The notes under the pieces are model-generated. The model made no database searches. It was not told where the DNA came from and saw only the letters and a list, made by a program, of their open reading frames with translations. Of a stretch of DNA of 64,000 nucleotides, positions 20,881 to 32,014 are shown piece after piece; position 1 is the first letter of the stretch; every line of letters starts with the position of its first letter. The position numbers and the translations under genes were made by a program. The stretch spans positions 124,001 through 188,000 of the forward strand of contig JAUIRK010000745.1 of assembly GCA_030549495.1 (NCBI GenBank), written 5' to 3'. Source of the DNA: Nectonema munidae (Eukaryota > Nematomorpha > Nectonematoida > Nectonematidae).

Positions 20881-21389
20881 TTTCAATTAAAACAAGTTAT
20901 TGAACAACTTGAAAAAACTGGTTCTCATAACATTACAATAGCTGATGCTATCAGATATATTAAAAAAGCTTCGAATTGTGTGACAACCTCAACAATTACA
21001 AACTGCTGGAATCAGACTGGACTCATTAAAAAAAAGATGTTTTGATGGAACTTTAAAAATTGATACACATAATGTTATGTCTTCTGAAGAATATATAACA
21101 ATAGAAAAAACTCAAGAAACTTTCTCAGAACTAACTGATAAATAAATAGTTGAGTTTTTAACACCTGTCATTGAAGATTTTAACGATGATTATGCTGAAA
21201 TAATAGAAGATGATGTTTGCAAGCCAACAATACAAGATGTGGACTTTGCTTTGAATGTTTGTAGAAGGTTTTTGGAGTGTAATGCAAACAAGAAGACTTA
21301 TTAGCGTTGAAAACCTTAAAAAAAGAATAAACTATCTGGCTAATTCAAACCTTAAGCAAAAAAGCATTTTGGATTTTTTTAAAAAATAA
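20881..21389 (+). pseudogene. pogo/Tigger-type transposase, C-terminal fragment
   Basis: From 20881 a 53-codon open stretch contains NITIADAIRYIKKASNCV and ITNCWNQTGLI, typical of the Tigger/jerky-type transposase region after the DDE core. After frameshifts the frame ends LKQKSILDFFKK and a stop at 21389, a Tigger-type tail. The DNA-binding and catalytic domains are absent. It begins 17 bp after the right TTAA of PLE2-A. Confidence 0.7.
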
Positions 21390-21839
21390 ATTTTAATTTT
21401 GATATAAATAACTATAAAAATATTTACTGTTATTTATTCAAAAATAATAGCCTTTGCCATAATATTCCTTCTATTTATGTTTTAGTGAAACTTTTGTACT
21501 CATTAGGCATTTTTAGTTATTGTTGATAAAGGAAATTTACGCAAGAAAATATTTCTGACTACTAGTAACAAATCTAGAAAGTGATATTATAATAAGAAAA
21601 ACGCCCCAATGAGATTTTGAAATCAAAGTGTAAACAAAAACCAATGCTGGATTTTAACTTCAAAAAATAAAAAAATTTAAATAAATTTTATGATTTCTTA
21701 CTTTAATTAAATGCCGTACTTTACAATACTACTCAAAGCAAATAAGAAAGCTATATTGATGATAACCCCAATAGTGGCGGTATATCTAGGGTGCACTGTA
21801 GATGGAATGAAAAAAATGAAACAAAGGAAATCTAGTAAA

Positions 21840-22500
21840 ATTAATAAAACATGATATTTGTAATGTCTTATGTAAAGCTATAAATCTTTCTTTAAAAAAT
21901 TGTGTCTTTCCTGCAATCCTTAAGTTCATAAAGTTGTACCTGTATATAAGAAAAATGATAGAAACTGTGAAGTCAGTGCCCGCGCTAAAGCTAAATTTCA
22001 AGGGGGGCTGAAATGGGGCAAAGAAACACATTTGCAAAAAATTTATTTCCTATATTACTTTATATCCTATATTACTTTGCTGAAAAGCATGAAGTACTTC
22101 TGTATAAAAACCTATATAAATCTCATATTATACATACACATACACCAGCATTTATATAAGATTATTGTGTACAATTTTTGCTTATTTATTTTTCCTTTAA
22201 AAAGTGCATGGGGCAAAACCAAAAATTTTAAGGGGGGGGGGGGGGGCAAAGATTAATACAGGGGGGGGGGGGGGCACGTGCCCCAAAATTATATAGGTAG
22301 CGCGGGCACTGCTGTGTAGTTAATTACAGACCTATCTCAATTATCCCCACACTTTCAAAAATATTCGAAGAATTTATACATCATCAATTGAAACTTACTT
22401 GGGTTCAATAAATTACTTAAATGAATATTAATTTGGATTTCGCCAATATTATTCGAGAGGATCTTTCCACTCTTGTTTCTACATCAAAGAATATTTTTCT
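21840..22500 (+). pseudogene. LINE reverse transcriptase fragment, split by a MITE
   Basis: Upstream of the MITE the frames read NLSLKNCVFPAILK and, one frame over, KVVPVYKKNDRNCE. Directly after it they read VNYRPISIIPTLSKIFEEF and later EY-FGFRQYYSR. These are the standard first blocks of non-LTR reverse transcriptases (CR1/Jockey group). Frameshifts and stops show decay. Confidence 0.75.
21974..22311. mobile_element. 338-bp hAT-type MITE, second copy
   Basis: Nearly identical to 9101-9435, with the same CAGTGCCCGCGCTA termini and two G runs. The flanks CTGTGAAGT (21965-21973) and CTGTGTAGT (22312-22320) match at 8 of 9 positions and are an imperfect target duplication. It interrupts the LINE reverse transcriptase frame. 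Confidence 0.88.
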
Positions 22501-23100
22501 TGAAAATATTCCTACCATAGTTAGACAGACTTTCTTAAAATTGAAAAATAGCAAAAAATTCCTTTCTATATGAAAATAAAAATAAATAGAGTTTTATATA
22601 AATAAGTTAAAAAATGATGAAAAAGAAATAATCAAAATTTATTTTATTTTTTTGATATCTTTTAACTACAAATTTATCATTCTCAATTTTCTTTTTAACA
22701 AATTTTTTATGGATTAAGGCTTGCTTAAAGTTTCTACCAATCCTTTTAAAAAAGTTAGTTTTCTTTAGTTAAATTAATGTTAAATTTATGAATAAAATAT
22801 TTTTTATTTTCTATAAAATTAATTATCAAGGTAGTTTAGAAAAACCAATAACAAAATGAAAGAGAAAATTGCTAAGTCGTGAGCCAGTGGATTTGGAGAA
22901 TTTAAAGGGATATGAGTCGGAGTCGGTTTCTAATAAAATTTAGAGTTGGAATTAGTTTTTTTAAGTATTTAAAATAGTGAAAAGAAAGTTTTATTTTTGT
23001 AAACAAATGGACTAGCTCTTCTTTAGTAGAAGTCTAAAGGGAATAGTTGATGCTAAATTTATTAACTATTTTAATTTTTATAATGTATATTTTCATCAAG
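22500..23100. other. AT-rich stretch, little recognised
   Basis: No coding frame was recognised. GAGTCGGAGTCGG at about 22907 resembles a MITE terminal motif also present near 4321. Confidence 0.3.
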
Positions 23101-23109
23101 AAGGCACAC

Positions 23110-23212
23110 TTGCGCCGCTTTTATTGAACTATGAGGAAAGTAGGCTTGATGCGGAATCGAACCCAAGACCTTGAGTTATCGAAACCGAGTCTATCCAACC
23201 TTATTCACACCC
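23110..23212 (-). repeat. Possible tRNA-derived SINE
   Basis: On the minus strand GGTTCGATTCC at about 23154-23164 is an exact B-box consensus. About 35-40 bases upstream TGGATAGACTCGG is a weak A box. It does not fold obviously into a complete tRNA cloverleaf, so a SINE head or tRNA relic is more likely than a working tRNA gene. Confidence 0.4.
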
Positions 23213-23744
23213 CCTTCACAAAAAGCCTTTCACCTCACAATAATTTTCAATTTTCTGAATTATATATATCCTTTTTTTATGGTATTTATTAGACTTCTTT
23301 GTTTTCTGGGTATATTTTTGATATTACTTTTCTTGTTTTAAGGTTATGTCTTAGAATGAATATTTAAAATTTATTTTTTTCATTATGTTCACTTTGTTAT
23401 AATAATGCACGTTTGAGCTATATTTGATCGGAGGCAGTAATGTAGCCACCTTTGAATAAGCGCCCATGCATTTTTGAGAGAGGCGCATAATTTTATAGCA
23501 CATAACTATATAATAACTAATTTAAAGCTTAAAATGTTTATTTCTATTAATTACTTTAAACAAGTCCGTCGATAAGGGAGCGTGGGGCAAGGAAGCTAGG
23601 CCTCCTGTTATTTATTTTGCCCATTTGAAATTCCTTTGAAATCTATACACTTTCTTGTATTCCAGGCCCATTAAAATCAGTTTTCCCCTTCCCCTTGATC
23701 TGTTTTGCCTCCCCCTTTCACCGTACTTGAAGTGGGCTTCTTTC
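23213..23744. other. AT-rich stretch, nothing identified
   Basis: No coding frame or element end was recognised before the 3' end of the RTE-type LINE at about 23745. Confidence 0.3.
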
Positions 23745-26370
23745 ACTTTCTGTACACCTTATCTCCAAGTTGGGGTCGGTGGCTGAGATCCGCTGTCTCC
23801 ACTTCTCTCTGTTCATTGCGGCGTCTTCGCTGAGTCCAAGCTCCTGTATTCACTTCTTCAGCCCATCTTTTTCGTTGTCTCCCTCTTCTTTTTCCACTCA
23901 CTTTCTTTTCCATTGCTTGGCGCACGACATCGTCTTGCTTCTTCCTTAAAACATGCCCGTACCATCCCAGTTTACAACGTTCTGCTACAACCAGCACACT
24001 TTTCTCAACTCCCGTCTTCTAATTTCTTCATTTCTTTTTTATTTCTTAAAGTTACCCCCATCATCCTTCTAAGCATCTTCGACCGGTCGAACAATTGTGG
24101 TGTAAATCTTCACTTGGAGTTTCATTGGCATTCTTTTATCACTGATGGTCGCTTTAACCTATTTTCATTTTAACCAGCTGGCATTGACTTGCTTGAACGT
24201 CCCTTTCAAAGTTTCCATTATCCATAATTTGAGTTCTCAAGTATTTGAAATTTTTCACCTGTTTCAGCTTATTCCCGTGTCTATCTTGTAATTGCACTTG
24301 AATATCCTCATTTTTGCTACATATCATGATCTCCGTCTTTTCATAATGCATCTTCAACACATATTTCTCCAAACTCTCTTGCCATTTTATAATTCTCTTT
24401 CAAGTTGTTCTTTGTTGTCTGCCAGTATCGCTACGTCGTCAGTAAATAAAAGTTTCCATAAGTCCTCCTTTTTTAAATGATTCGATAGTTCTTCCACAAC
24501 CAACGTAAACAATAATGGACTCAATGCCGAACCTTGATGCAGACCTATTTTTACTTCAAATAGACTGTTTTGGGTTTATCTGTATCACTGACCGAATTCC
24601 CTTGTCCAAAATTCTTTCTAGTATTTTTAGTCTGTGCTCCATTTACTTCACACCACGACAGCTACCACATTCTAAAACGTCACCTTTTTTCCAGTTGGGT
24701 ACTAGTACGCTTTTCCTCCAGTCTACAGGTATTTTTTCTTCAATCCAAACTTTTTTTAGTAGGGCTACCACCCATGTTATCGTTTCATGTCCTCCTCCTT
24801 TAATCATATCAATGATAATCTCGCTAAGTCCAGTTGCTTTATATATAATTCTTCATCTTCCTGATTTGCTGCAATATTTCATCTTCATCTATTTTCTTTT
24901 CTGGTCCTTCAACCTTCAAAGCTTCTTCCAATTCTTCCATTTTATCTTCCATGTTCAAAAGTTCTTCAAAATATTCTGCCCACCTGTTCTTAATTTCTTC
25001 ACTTCGTTCTTAAATCCTCATACAGTTTTTGTGTCCCTTGATTTCTAGCAACAGCAATGCATCTTTTGGCTTCTTTCTTTTTTGTTCCATATAATTCCTT
25101 GTCTTCTTTCAAGTTCGTTTTTGCCACTTCTTAAAAGCCATTTTTTCTCTCTCAACACCCTTCTCACACTTTCGTTCCACCACCATGTCTCTTTTTGCTT
25201 TATTTCTCCAGGCTTGTTGCGTCCCAAGGCTCTTTCACCAACTGATATCAAATTCTTCTCCATCTTTCCCCACATTTCCTATACATGCTCACTCTCCTTC
25301 CATTGTATACCCATCTCTTTTATGGTTTTTTTAAACGCACACTTTGCTCCACTTTCCTTGAATTTCCAAATCTTCAGTTTCTCATTTTTTCCAATATTTT
25401 GCTTATATACTTTGTTTTTATGCCAGTCAAGGACAACCGATTTGTGTTGGCTGACAATTTCACTTCCAGGAATAGCCTTGAAATCCTTTAAATCTTTTGC
25501 ATCTTTTTGCCTTATTAAGATTAAATCTATTTGACTTTTCTTACCACCACTTTTGTAGGTAATCAGATGTTCGAATTTTTTATCTATATTTTGTGTTACA
25601 AACTAATAGTTCATTTCTTTTGACATTTGTAAAATTCTTTCACCATCTTCATTTCTTTTTCCATACCCATGTCCTGCGTGTATTTCGTTGAAATCGTCAC
25701 AATGTTCTCCCAAGTGTCCATTTAAATCACCTCCAATTAACAACCTTTTATTTTTTTCACTTCAATCATTTCTTCTAAATTAGCCATGAACTTTTCTTTT
25801 TCCTCTTCTTTGCATCCATTCTGCGGTGCATATGCTGATATGACGGTTGTCAGCTCATCTTCTCCCGCCAGCTAGATTCGAATCAGTCGATCACCCTCTC
25901 TTTTCACTTCCATTACTTTTTAGATGAGATTATGATTTCTACTCCATTCTTTTTGTTTGACATTCCACTGTAAAAATTTTACCCCCTTCACCTATTTCCT
26001 TAACAGCGTTGCCTCTCTATCTGGGTTCCCGTACACACATCACTTAATGTTTATTTTCTTCATTTCTTCTATCAACTCTAGACTCTTTCGCCCTTCTCTT
26101 GCAAGTTTTTTCAACATTCTTTTTGATGTAGGCAGTTGCATAAGCCCACGGAGTACTTTATCTTGAGTAAATAGAGCTAAGGTTTTCTGGCCGAATTCCC
26201 TTCTTGACGCCAACCATTTTGTTTTCAGGATTGGAAACCTTTAGCCTTTGCTCTTCCTTGAGCTTAAACCACAAGGCAGTGGCAATTTGTAATCAGCGTT
26301 ATTTTCTCCTAGAACATTTGTCCGCCAAGACTTACGAGTTTGTTCTACCCGAAGCTCTAGGTTAAAGCTT
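23745..26370 (-). pseudogene. RTE-type LINE, copy 1, decayed
   Basis: On the minus strand, an endonuclease region near 25600-25850 is followed by reverse transcriptase, with LLFTDDVAILAD at about 24419-24453. Then comes LKMHYEKTEIMICSKNEDIQ (24154-24372) and the C-terminal VAERCKLGWYGHVLRKKQDD block ending LGDKVYRK at 23745. The block order and motifs fit RTE-class LINEs. FTDD replaces the usual FADD. The same sequence runs along 51640-54575 on the plus strand. Stops and frameshifts are frequent. Confidence 0.8.
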
Positions 26371-27075
26371 AAATTTTTGTTAATAAAACTTAGTAGAAAT
26401 AATATCATTTTCATGTAATTTTTAGCGTATAACTTGGGGATTGGAATAGCTCATTTATATAAATTTAAAGTTTGTAGAATATTTCTTCCAAAAATATTAA
26501 ACCTTTAATTTCTATTTAAAATGGCCAAATTTAAATCCACGGTTACATACCTGTCAATTCATAGACTCATATCCTAAATAAATTTTCAAACAATTTTATT
26601 TACTGACTGGATATATATGTGTAGGTAGAATATGAGGATAACATAAGATGATTCCTTATTTTTCTGTGCTACTAATCAAGCTTGGTAACATTTGGATGCT
26701 AAAAATTTTAAAATTCATTTGATATAAACCAGGCTTGTTGACAATTAGTGAGATGAGAGGCTGAGAAATATCTTTTAGCTGCTAATTAATATTATATATA
26801 GATAAATGAGGTCTGACTGTATTACCAATGAGTCCTCTAAAACATCCCTTTCCATATGGTCTTTAGAAGAAAAAGACATTTTAACCTTCGAACACCAAAT
26901 ATAAAATCGGTTCAACCAAAAATTCAGCTTCCTAAAGATTTACGAAAGAGATCATTTTTCTTATAGACTATACAGGTAGACTGTGATCATCCGTTTCAAT
27001 AACTGGTAAATGGCAATAAGGAGGGATGCGACTTAATTACATCTAATGAGTAGTGATCTATCATATATGAATCAT
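26370..27075 (+). repeat. Dispersed repeat Y, copy 1
   Basis: Shares many blocks with the complement of 62935-63440, for example CCATATGGTCTTTAGAAGA, TTCGAACACCAAATATA and TACATCTAATGAGTAGTGA. The two copies lie in opposite orientation, and copy 1 has extra sequence in the middle. No coding frame was seen. It ends about 470 bp before the CLASP start codon. Confidence 0.65.
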
Positions 27076-27520
27076 TTTGTTCCCTGTTGAGCTTGAAGAG
27101 TTGTTAACAAACTTTCTAAAAATGTTCGGCGTAGCGGTCTAGCTATAATTTTTTAATAGATTGGGGTCTCATTTAAAAAAAATAAATCGACATGTAAACT
27201 ATTGTACTAAAAAATCGACACCATTGTTTATTCAAAAATTGTCTGAACAATCCGAATCTCAATCGGATGAATGGCATCTGCTTCTGACATTTTTTATTAC
27301 AATGGAGTACTCTGATCTCTTTTCCTTTCAGCGTAAGGCTAAAGGAATTCATATATTCAAATATGTTCACTAAAATGATGGAAATATAGGAAAAGGGACA
27401 TCAGAGAATTCTACATGCATGTCTACTTTGCCTTCCAGAAATTGCTGGATTTCTTTCCATTGTATATAGTATACACACACACATATTAAATATAATAATA
27501 TACATCAATATTTTCTTTTT
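27076..27520 (+). other. Upstream region of the CLASP gene
   Basis: Presumed 5' intron or promoter of CLASP. It holds a short CA run (27473-27483) and ends in a pyrimidine-rich tract. No 5' exon or TATA box could be assigned with confidence. Confidence 0.35.
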
Positions 27521-27522
27521 AG
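27507..27522 (+). promoter_or_regulatory. Probable splice acceptor in CLASP 5' UTR
   Basis: The tract ATATTTTCTTTTTAG ends at 27522, 25 bases before the start codon. It fits a 3' splice site, so the gene likely has at least one upstream non-coding exon. Confidence 0.5.
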
Positions 27523-27547
27523 CATCTCCCTTCACGACAGTATTAAA

Positions 27548-30500
27548 ATGGAAACAGCAAATAGTATAGAAGATTTCGTAATTTACGTTAGTGAGAAAGA
27601 TACGAAGCATTTGCTAAAAACGGGCCAAGCTTTGGTGAAGTTTTTAAAGGACTCGCAGAATTCATGCCTTTCTGCAAATTCCAATTTACAAGTTTCCTTT
27701 TTGATTGACGGTCTCATTTCTTGGCTCCAGCACAACAATTTCAAGGTGAATTTGTACGGGCTCGAGTCGCTCGCTTTACTCGCCACGCGTCTTCAAGAAA
27801 ACTTTCTCCCTTACATGAAAAACGTGATTGTGAATGTTGTTGAAAAGTTCGCCGATTCTAAGGATGCAGTTAGACAAGCGGCTCAAGAAGTTCTGCTTGC
27901 CATCATGATCTTTTGTTCCAACCCACAACAAGTTTGTGACAAAATCATTACCTTTGTTTCGCATAAGCAATGGCATGTGCGCAATGAAATTCTGAATGTG
28001 TTGCTGCTCATATATCAACGATTCGGTGCTTCGGCCATCGTGAATTCACGCGTTGTTCCGCTCGTTTGTGAGCTGTATTCGGACCCGACGCCCCAAGTTC
28101 GTGAACAGTCCCTCAAATTGTTGCTGACAATGCACAAGTGTATTGGACCACGCTTGAAGGAGGATCTTGTAAAACGCAAACTACTAGATGCACCTAAGCT
28201 GAACCAAGTTTTAACGAAGTTTGATTTGAATGATGATGCTGTTGATTCTATGTCTGGAAGTTCTAAGTCCGATTTTATGTACAGCGACAACAGCAACGGC
28301 AACAACAACATCCTTCGCAGGCAAAAAGCTCTGTTGTATCCTTCCCTCCAAAGAAAAGCTGATTTGAAAGGCAGTACCACTCAGCTCTCGGCGTCAGGAT
28401 CCGCGTCGACTGTAAAATTGATTGACGAAGATCAGTTTTTTGCCAGTTTTGAACAAGTTCCCAAAGTTTTTGTCTTTTCCGCTAAGCATTTTGACGAGCA
28501 CATAAGCAAAATCCGCTCTGTATTGGCTGATGAATCAGTTGATTGGGAGAAACGCGTAGAAAAGTTGCAAATGATACGCGCTATCGTGCTTAATTCGAGC
28601 GTTGACTTGACAACAGACTTTTTAACGCATATAAAGCAAATGGACCGGTGCATCGAATCTTGTTTGAAGGATCTTAGATCCCAAGTCGTGAGAGAAGCCT
28701 GCCTAACCGTGGCATTTCTTTCGCAAAGCTTCCGTGTGAAGTTTGAAAATTTGGCTGAATATTTTCTCCCTTTTCTAATCATGTTGATTCCTAATGCCGT
28801 GAAAATCATGTCTCACTGCAGTATCCTTTGTTTAAAGACAATTTTCACTTTCACTCCTTCCTCCAAGCTCTTGAATCACATGATTGATGCAACTTCCTCT
28901 CGCTCAAAAGTGATTCGCAAGTGTTGCTGGCAATTTCTGGAGCAGATATTGTCATCATGGGAAACGAATCTTCTTGAAAAACACGTCAACATTTTCGCCT
29001 CCACGCTGAAAAGTGGTGTGAGTGATGCTGACAGCGAAGCGAGAGTTTTTGCACGCAAATCATTTTGGGCCTTTAGTTCGCATTTTAAAGCACGCGCTCA
29101 AGACATCCTTGAATCTCTGGACAACTCAAAACAAAAAATGCTTATAGGAGAAGGCTCGATTAACTGCAGCAACAGTTCTACCCTTTCTAAAGGTCTTAAG
29201 TCCAACAGCATTAAAGGTTCCGTTGATGATTTCGTTGGAAAAGGACTCATTCTTTCGCGAAATAAACAAGCTCTTTGCCAGTCATCCACCAACTCGTCGA
29301 GTCTCCGTAGCCCCCTCAAAACGAAATCTCTAAGTGCAATAAATCCCGAAGCTCAAGCACGCTCAAGACGTCGCTTAGAAGCCGTCAACAAAACCAAGAT
29401 GCTTAATCCTGTGAAGCAGAACTTTCCTCCGAGAGATTCGCCGCAGACCATCTATCTGGAAAGGAAAAACTCTGGCATGGGAGGTGCGAAAACAGCTCGC
29501 AAGAGCAATTCCTCATTCTCCCAACCTGCGAGTAGAAACACTTCGCCCACTCGAGGCGTTATTAGGGTGGGTGGCATGAAGAGTAGAGATGCTAGTCCTT
29601 CCCCCAAATACAACTCCTTGATAACGAAGCGCGGAACAGCCGGCATTTCGGCGAATAATAAGTACGCAAGCCCGAATCGCATGCTCACGAACTCAAATAG
29701 TGAAATAGAGCTTGCGCTTCACAAAGCCTTCTCCAAATCTTCCACAACTGGCTTCAGCAAGCGCCTCAATAGTCGTTCGGATGACGAAGACAGCATTTGT
29801 TCATCTGATCTTTTTTCCTATTCTCCTCACAATAATGAGGTTCTTCCTGATGTCTCTGACGTCATTGACTTACTTTCTTCCTCTGCCTGGATCGACAAGC
29901 GAGATGCTCTTCTCGCATTCTTAAGGTTGCTACGATCCCAAAAACCTCCAAAACTATCCGAATCGGAAGTTAGAAAATTCACTGACATCTTTTCTAAACT
30001 CTTTATCAATCAAAATCCCAAGGTAGTGAATGTGTTTTTAGATGTAGTGAATCAGTTTATTCTGCTCTACCACGACTTTCTAGAAGATTGGTCCTATGTT
30101 TGCATGTCCAAAATTTTTTTGAAAATCAACCAAGATCTGCTTCTATCTGTACATAACAAGTGTGAGAAGATTTTGAATTTGCTTCGGGTCAAAATTTCCC
30201 CTAATATCCTTTTTCAACATTGTGTAAGGTTTCTTTTAGATCGCACTATAACTCCAAATTCGAAATCAAAGCTGCAGTTTTTGGCGTATTTCAGTTCAGT
30301 GATTCAGTCGATGGAATCTTATGATTTTGCTTCTTGTGCGAAAAACAACGAATGCATTCATAATATCCTAAACATTTACACTGATCCTAGGTGTCTGAAT
30401 TTGAAGAAAGCATGTGAAAATGTGCTTATAGCCTTTTTTAATCTGAACCCTTCTTTATTCACAAATTGCCTTAATCAACTGCCGAAACAATACAAAGACA

Positions 30501-31603
30501 TTGTTTGCAAGTTATTACAGAATAAATTACGCATCAATTCTTTGTTTTCTCCAAGAGGTGACTCCTCCGATGGCAAGCACATGGCACAGCCAGAAACACA
30601 TCAACCCGTCATCAAACCGTACTCAAACTCCATTACAGATGAATTTTTATATAGTTCTTCCTATTCCCCACCATTTCATTTACCGAGTGCGCGAAGTAAT
30701 TCTACGCCTGCCTTTGAAAACTCTAAAATCCCTACTCCCGTAAAAAAACCTTTTTCACCCTTCAAAAAAAGCATGATGGCATCTAAACAAGAGGAAGAAT
30801 TGTGTGTTTTATTCGAATCTCTGAACTTCAAAAAGGCCCTACCCCTACCCGCTCCAACGTTTGATGTTCTGAATGCGCTTTCCTTTTTGCAAAATGCTGC
30901 ATCCGTTTCTTCCTCTATTGATGCCAGTACGGTATGCCAAAGCCTGGATGATTTGTCTTCATTTCTTTCCAAATGTGATAGCGCTGGAGAAGGCATCGAT
31001 AAGAAGATGTACTGTGATATCTTGCAGACGCTTTTGTTGCATTCTTCATCCGCTAACGTGCAAATTAAAATGTCTTCTTTCAAAACTCTCTATTCCCTCT
31101 TTGAGCAACACCACCACATCTCTCCCTTCCGCGAAGACACATATGAAGGGGTGTTGGAGAAGGTGCTGCCTTTCTACTCTTCATGTGAGAAGCATAAGGA
31201 GTTACTTTATTCCTTAGACAAGCTTTCTTCTTTCATAACTCAATACTGCCTTTCCTTTTCTTGCGTGACGAGAATCATCCTGCCATTCATCACCACTTCT
31301 ACCCACCCCGTCAATCTATACTGCATCCAACTCCTTCAAAAGTCCATTTCCAATACTTGTGGAGATGTCCTTGTTCCTTCCTTAGCTGACATCGTACCAT
31401 CACTCATAACGACGTTCAATGATCCAATTTCCGCTGTAAGAAAAGCAACCGTCTTTTGCTTGGTCGAGATACATAAAATTGTTGGCCAAGTTTTACTTCA
31501 GCCCCACCTCCATACTCTCGAATATAGCCAAAAGAAATTATTGCTCGTTTACATCGATAGAAGCAAGACTGCTCTTCCTATATCCACTCCAACTAAACAG
31601 TAA
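27548..31603 (+). CDS. CLASP: CLASP-type microtubule plus-end protein, intronless coding region
   Basis: CLASPs bind tubulin through TOG (HEAT-repeat) domains and are carried to growing microtubule ends by EB1, where they stabilise microtubules in spindles and at the cortex. The 1351-residue frame has TOG1 at about 1-225 and TOG2 at about 295-520 (DWEKR at 332-336, a CLASP TOG2 hallmark). A Ser/Arg/Pro-rich basic linker follows at about 530-750, then TOG3 at about 765-985. The EB1-binding SKIP motif at 1059-1062 is followed by basic residues. A C-terminal HEAT domain at about 1085-1340 contains AVRKATVFCLVEIH at 1296-1309. Length and order fit full-length family members. The ATG at 27548 is in good context (AAAATGG) just after a splice acceptor. 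There are no internal stops. The unbroken 4-kb exon is unusual; a retrocopy that kept its frame is the alternative. Confidence 0.93.
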   Translation: METANSIEDFVIYVSEKDTKHLLKTGQALVKFLKDSQNSCLSANSNLQVSFLIDGLISWLQHNNFKVNLYGLESLALLATRLQENFLPYMKNVIVNVVEKFADSKDAVRQAAQEVLLAIMIFCSNPQQVCDKIITFVSHKQWHVRNEILNVLLLIYQRFGASAIVNSRVVPLVCELYSDPTPQVREQSLKLLLTMHKCIGPRLKEDLVKRKLLDAPKLNQVLTKFDLNDDAVDSMSGSSKSDFMYSDNSNGNNNILRRQKALLYPSLQRKADLKGSTTQLSASGSASTVKLIDEDQFFASFEQVPKVFVFSAKHFDEHISKIRSVLADESVDWEKRVEKLQMIRAIVLNSSVDLTTDFLTHIKQMDRCIESCLKDLRSQVVREACLTVAFLSQSFRVKFENLAEYFLPFLIMLIPNAVKIMSHCSILCLKTIFTFTPSSKLLNHMIDATSSRSKVIRKCCWQFLEQILSSWETNLLEKHVNIFASTLKSGVSDADSEARVFARKSFWAFSSHFKARAQDILESLDNSKQKMLIGEGSINCSNSSTLSKGLKSNSIKGSVDDFVGKGLILSRNKQALCQSSTNSSSLRSPLKTKSLSAINPEAQARSRRRLEAVNKTKMLNPVKQNFPPRDSPQTIYLERKNSGMGGAKTARKSNSSFSQPASRNTSPTRGVIRVGGMKSRDASPSPKYNSLITKRGTAGISANNKYASPNRMLTNSNSEIELALHKAFSKSSTTGFSKRLNSRSDDEDSICSSDLFSYSPHNNEVLPDVSDVIDLLSSSAWIDKRDALLAFLRLLRSQKPPKLSESEVRKFTDIFSKLFINQNPKVVNVFLDVVNQFILLYHDFLEDWSYVCMSKIFLKINQDLLLSVHNKCEKILNLLRVKISPNILFQHCVRFLLDRTITPNSKSKLQFLAYFSSVIQSMESYDFASCAKNNECIHNILNIYTDPRCLNLKKACENVLIAFFNLNPSLFTNCLNQLPKQYKDIVCKLLQNKLRINSLFSPRGDSSDGKHMAQPETHQPVIKPYSNSITDEFLYSSSYSPPFHLPSARSNSTPAFENSKIPTPVKKPFSPFKKSMMASKQEEELCVLFESLNFKKALPLPAPTFDVLNALSFLQNAASVSSSIDASTVCQSLDDLSSFLSKCDSAGEGIDKKMYCDILQTLLLHSSSANVQIKMSSFKTLYSLFEQHHHISPFREDTYEGVLEKVLPFYSSCEKHKELLYSLDKLSSFITQYCLSFSCVTRIILPFITTSTHPVNLYCIQLLQKSISNTCGDVLVPSLADIVPSLITTFNDPISAVRKATVFCLVEIHKIVGQVLLQPHLHTLEYSQKKLLLVYIDRSKTALPISTPTKQ

Positions 31604-31626
31604 ATAATATTGTCTTTTAAAATTAA

Positions 31627-31632
31627 AATAAA
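31627..31632 (+). terminator. Polyadenylation signal of CLASP
   Basis: AATAAA lies 24 bases after the stop codon, followed by a T-rich stretch. This gives a very short 3' UTR. PLE2 copy B begins 254 bp further on. Confidence 0.6.
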
Positions 31633-32014
31633 CCATGTTAAAATTTTTGTCTTTCTTTGCTGAGTCTAGCTAAATTCAAGTTTTGCATTGATATATCAGC
31701 AAATACGCAATCCAGAATTCATTATATAAACATATACTATTTATACATTTTTTATATTTTCGTTTTCCTAAGATATATAAAACTGGGCTCCACATCCTCA
31801 AAATTATTGTGAGGAGAAATTTATTTGCAATTTTCAAAATTACTGGAAATACCACGGGAGACCAAATATTCAAGCAATCCTTTAACCCTATTAGTGCTGG
31901 GCAAAATTTGTCCGCTCAAGTGCTGGGGGGGGGGGCGTAAAGTGCCCCCCTATTTTTCTCAGAGATTAATAAATTTTTATAAATATTTTTGATGTTACAT
32001 ATATATTTCAACTA

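Noticed and set aside
23110-23212. A functional tRNA gene on the minus strand
   Set aside because: Good B box but weak A box and no convincing cloverleaf, so listed only as a possible SINE.
24515-25534. Long plus-strand frames in this stretch
   Set aside because: They lie opposite the RTE-type LINE on the minus strand and have shadow-type Ser/Phe/Leu-rich composition.
30501-31217. Additional frames on both strands inside CLASP
   Set aside because: They overlap an intact conserved coding frame and show no family features.
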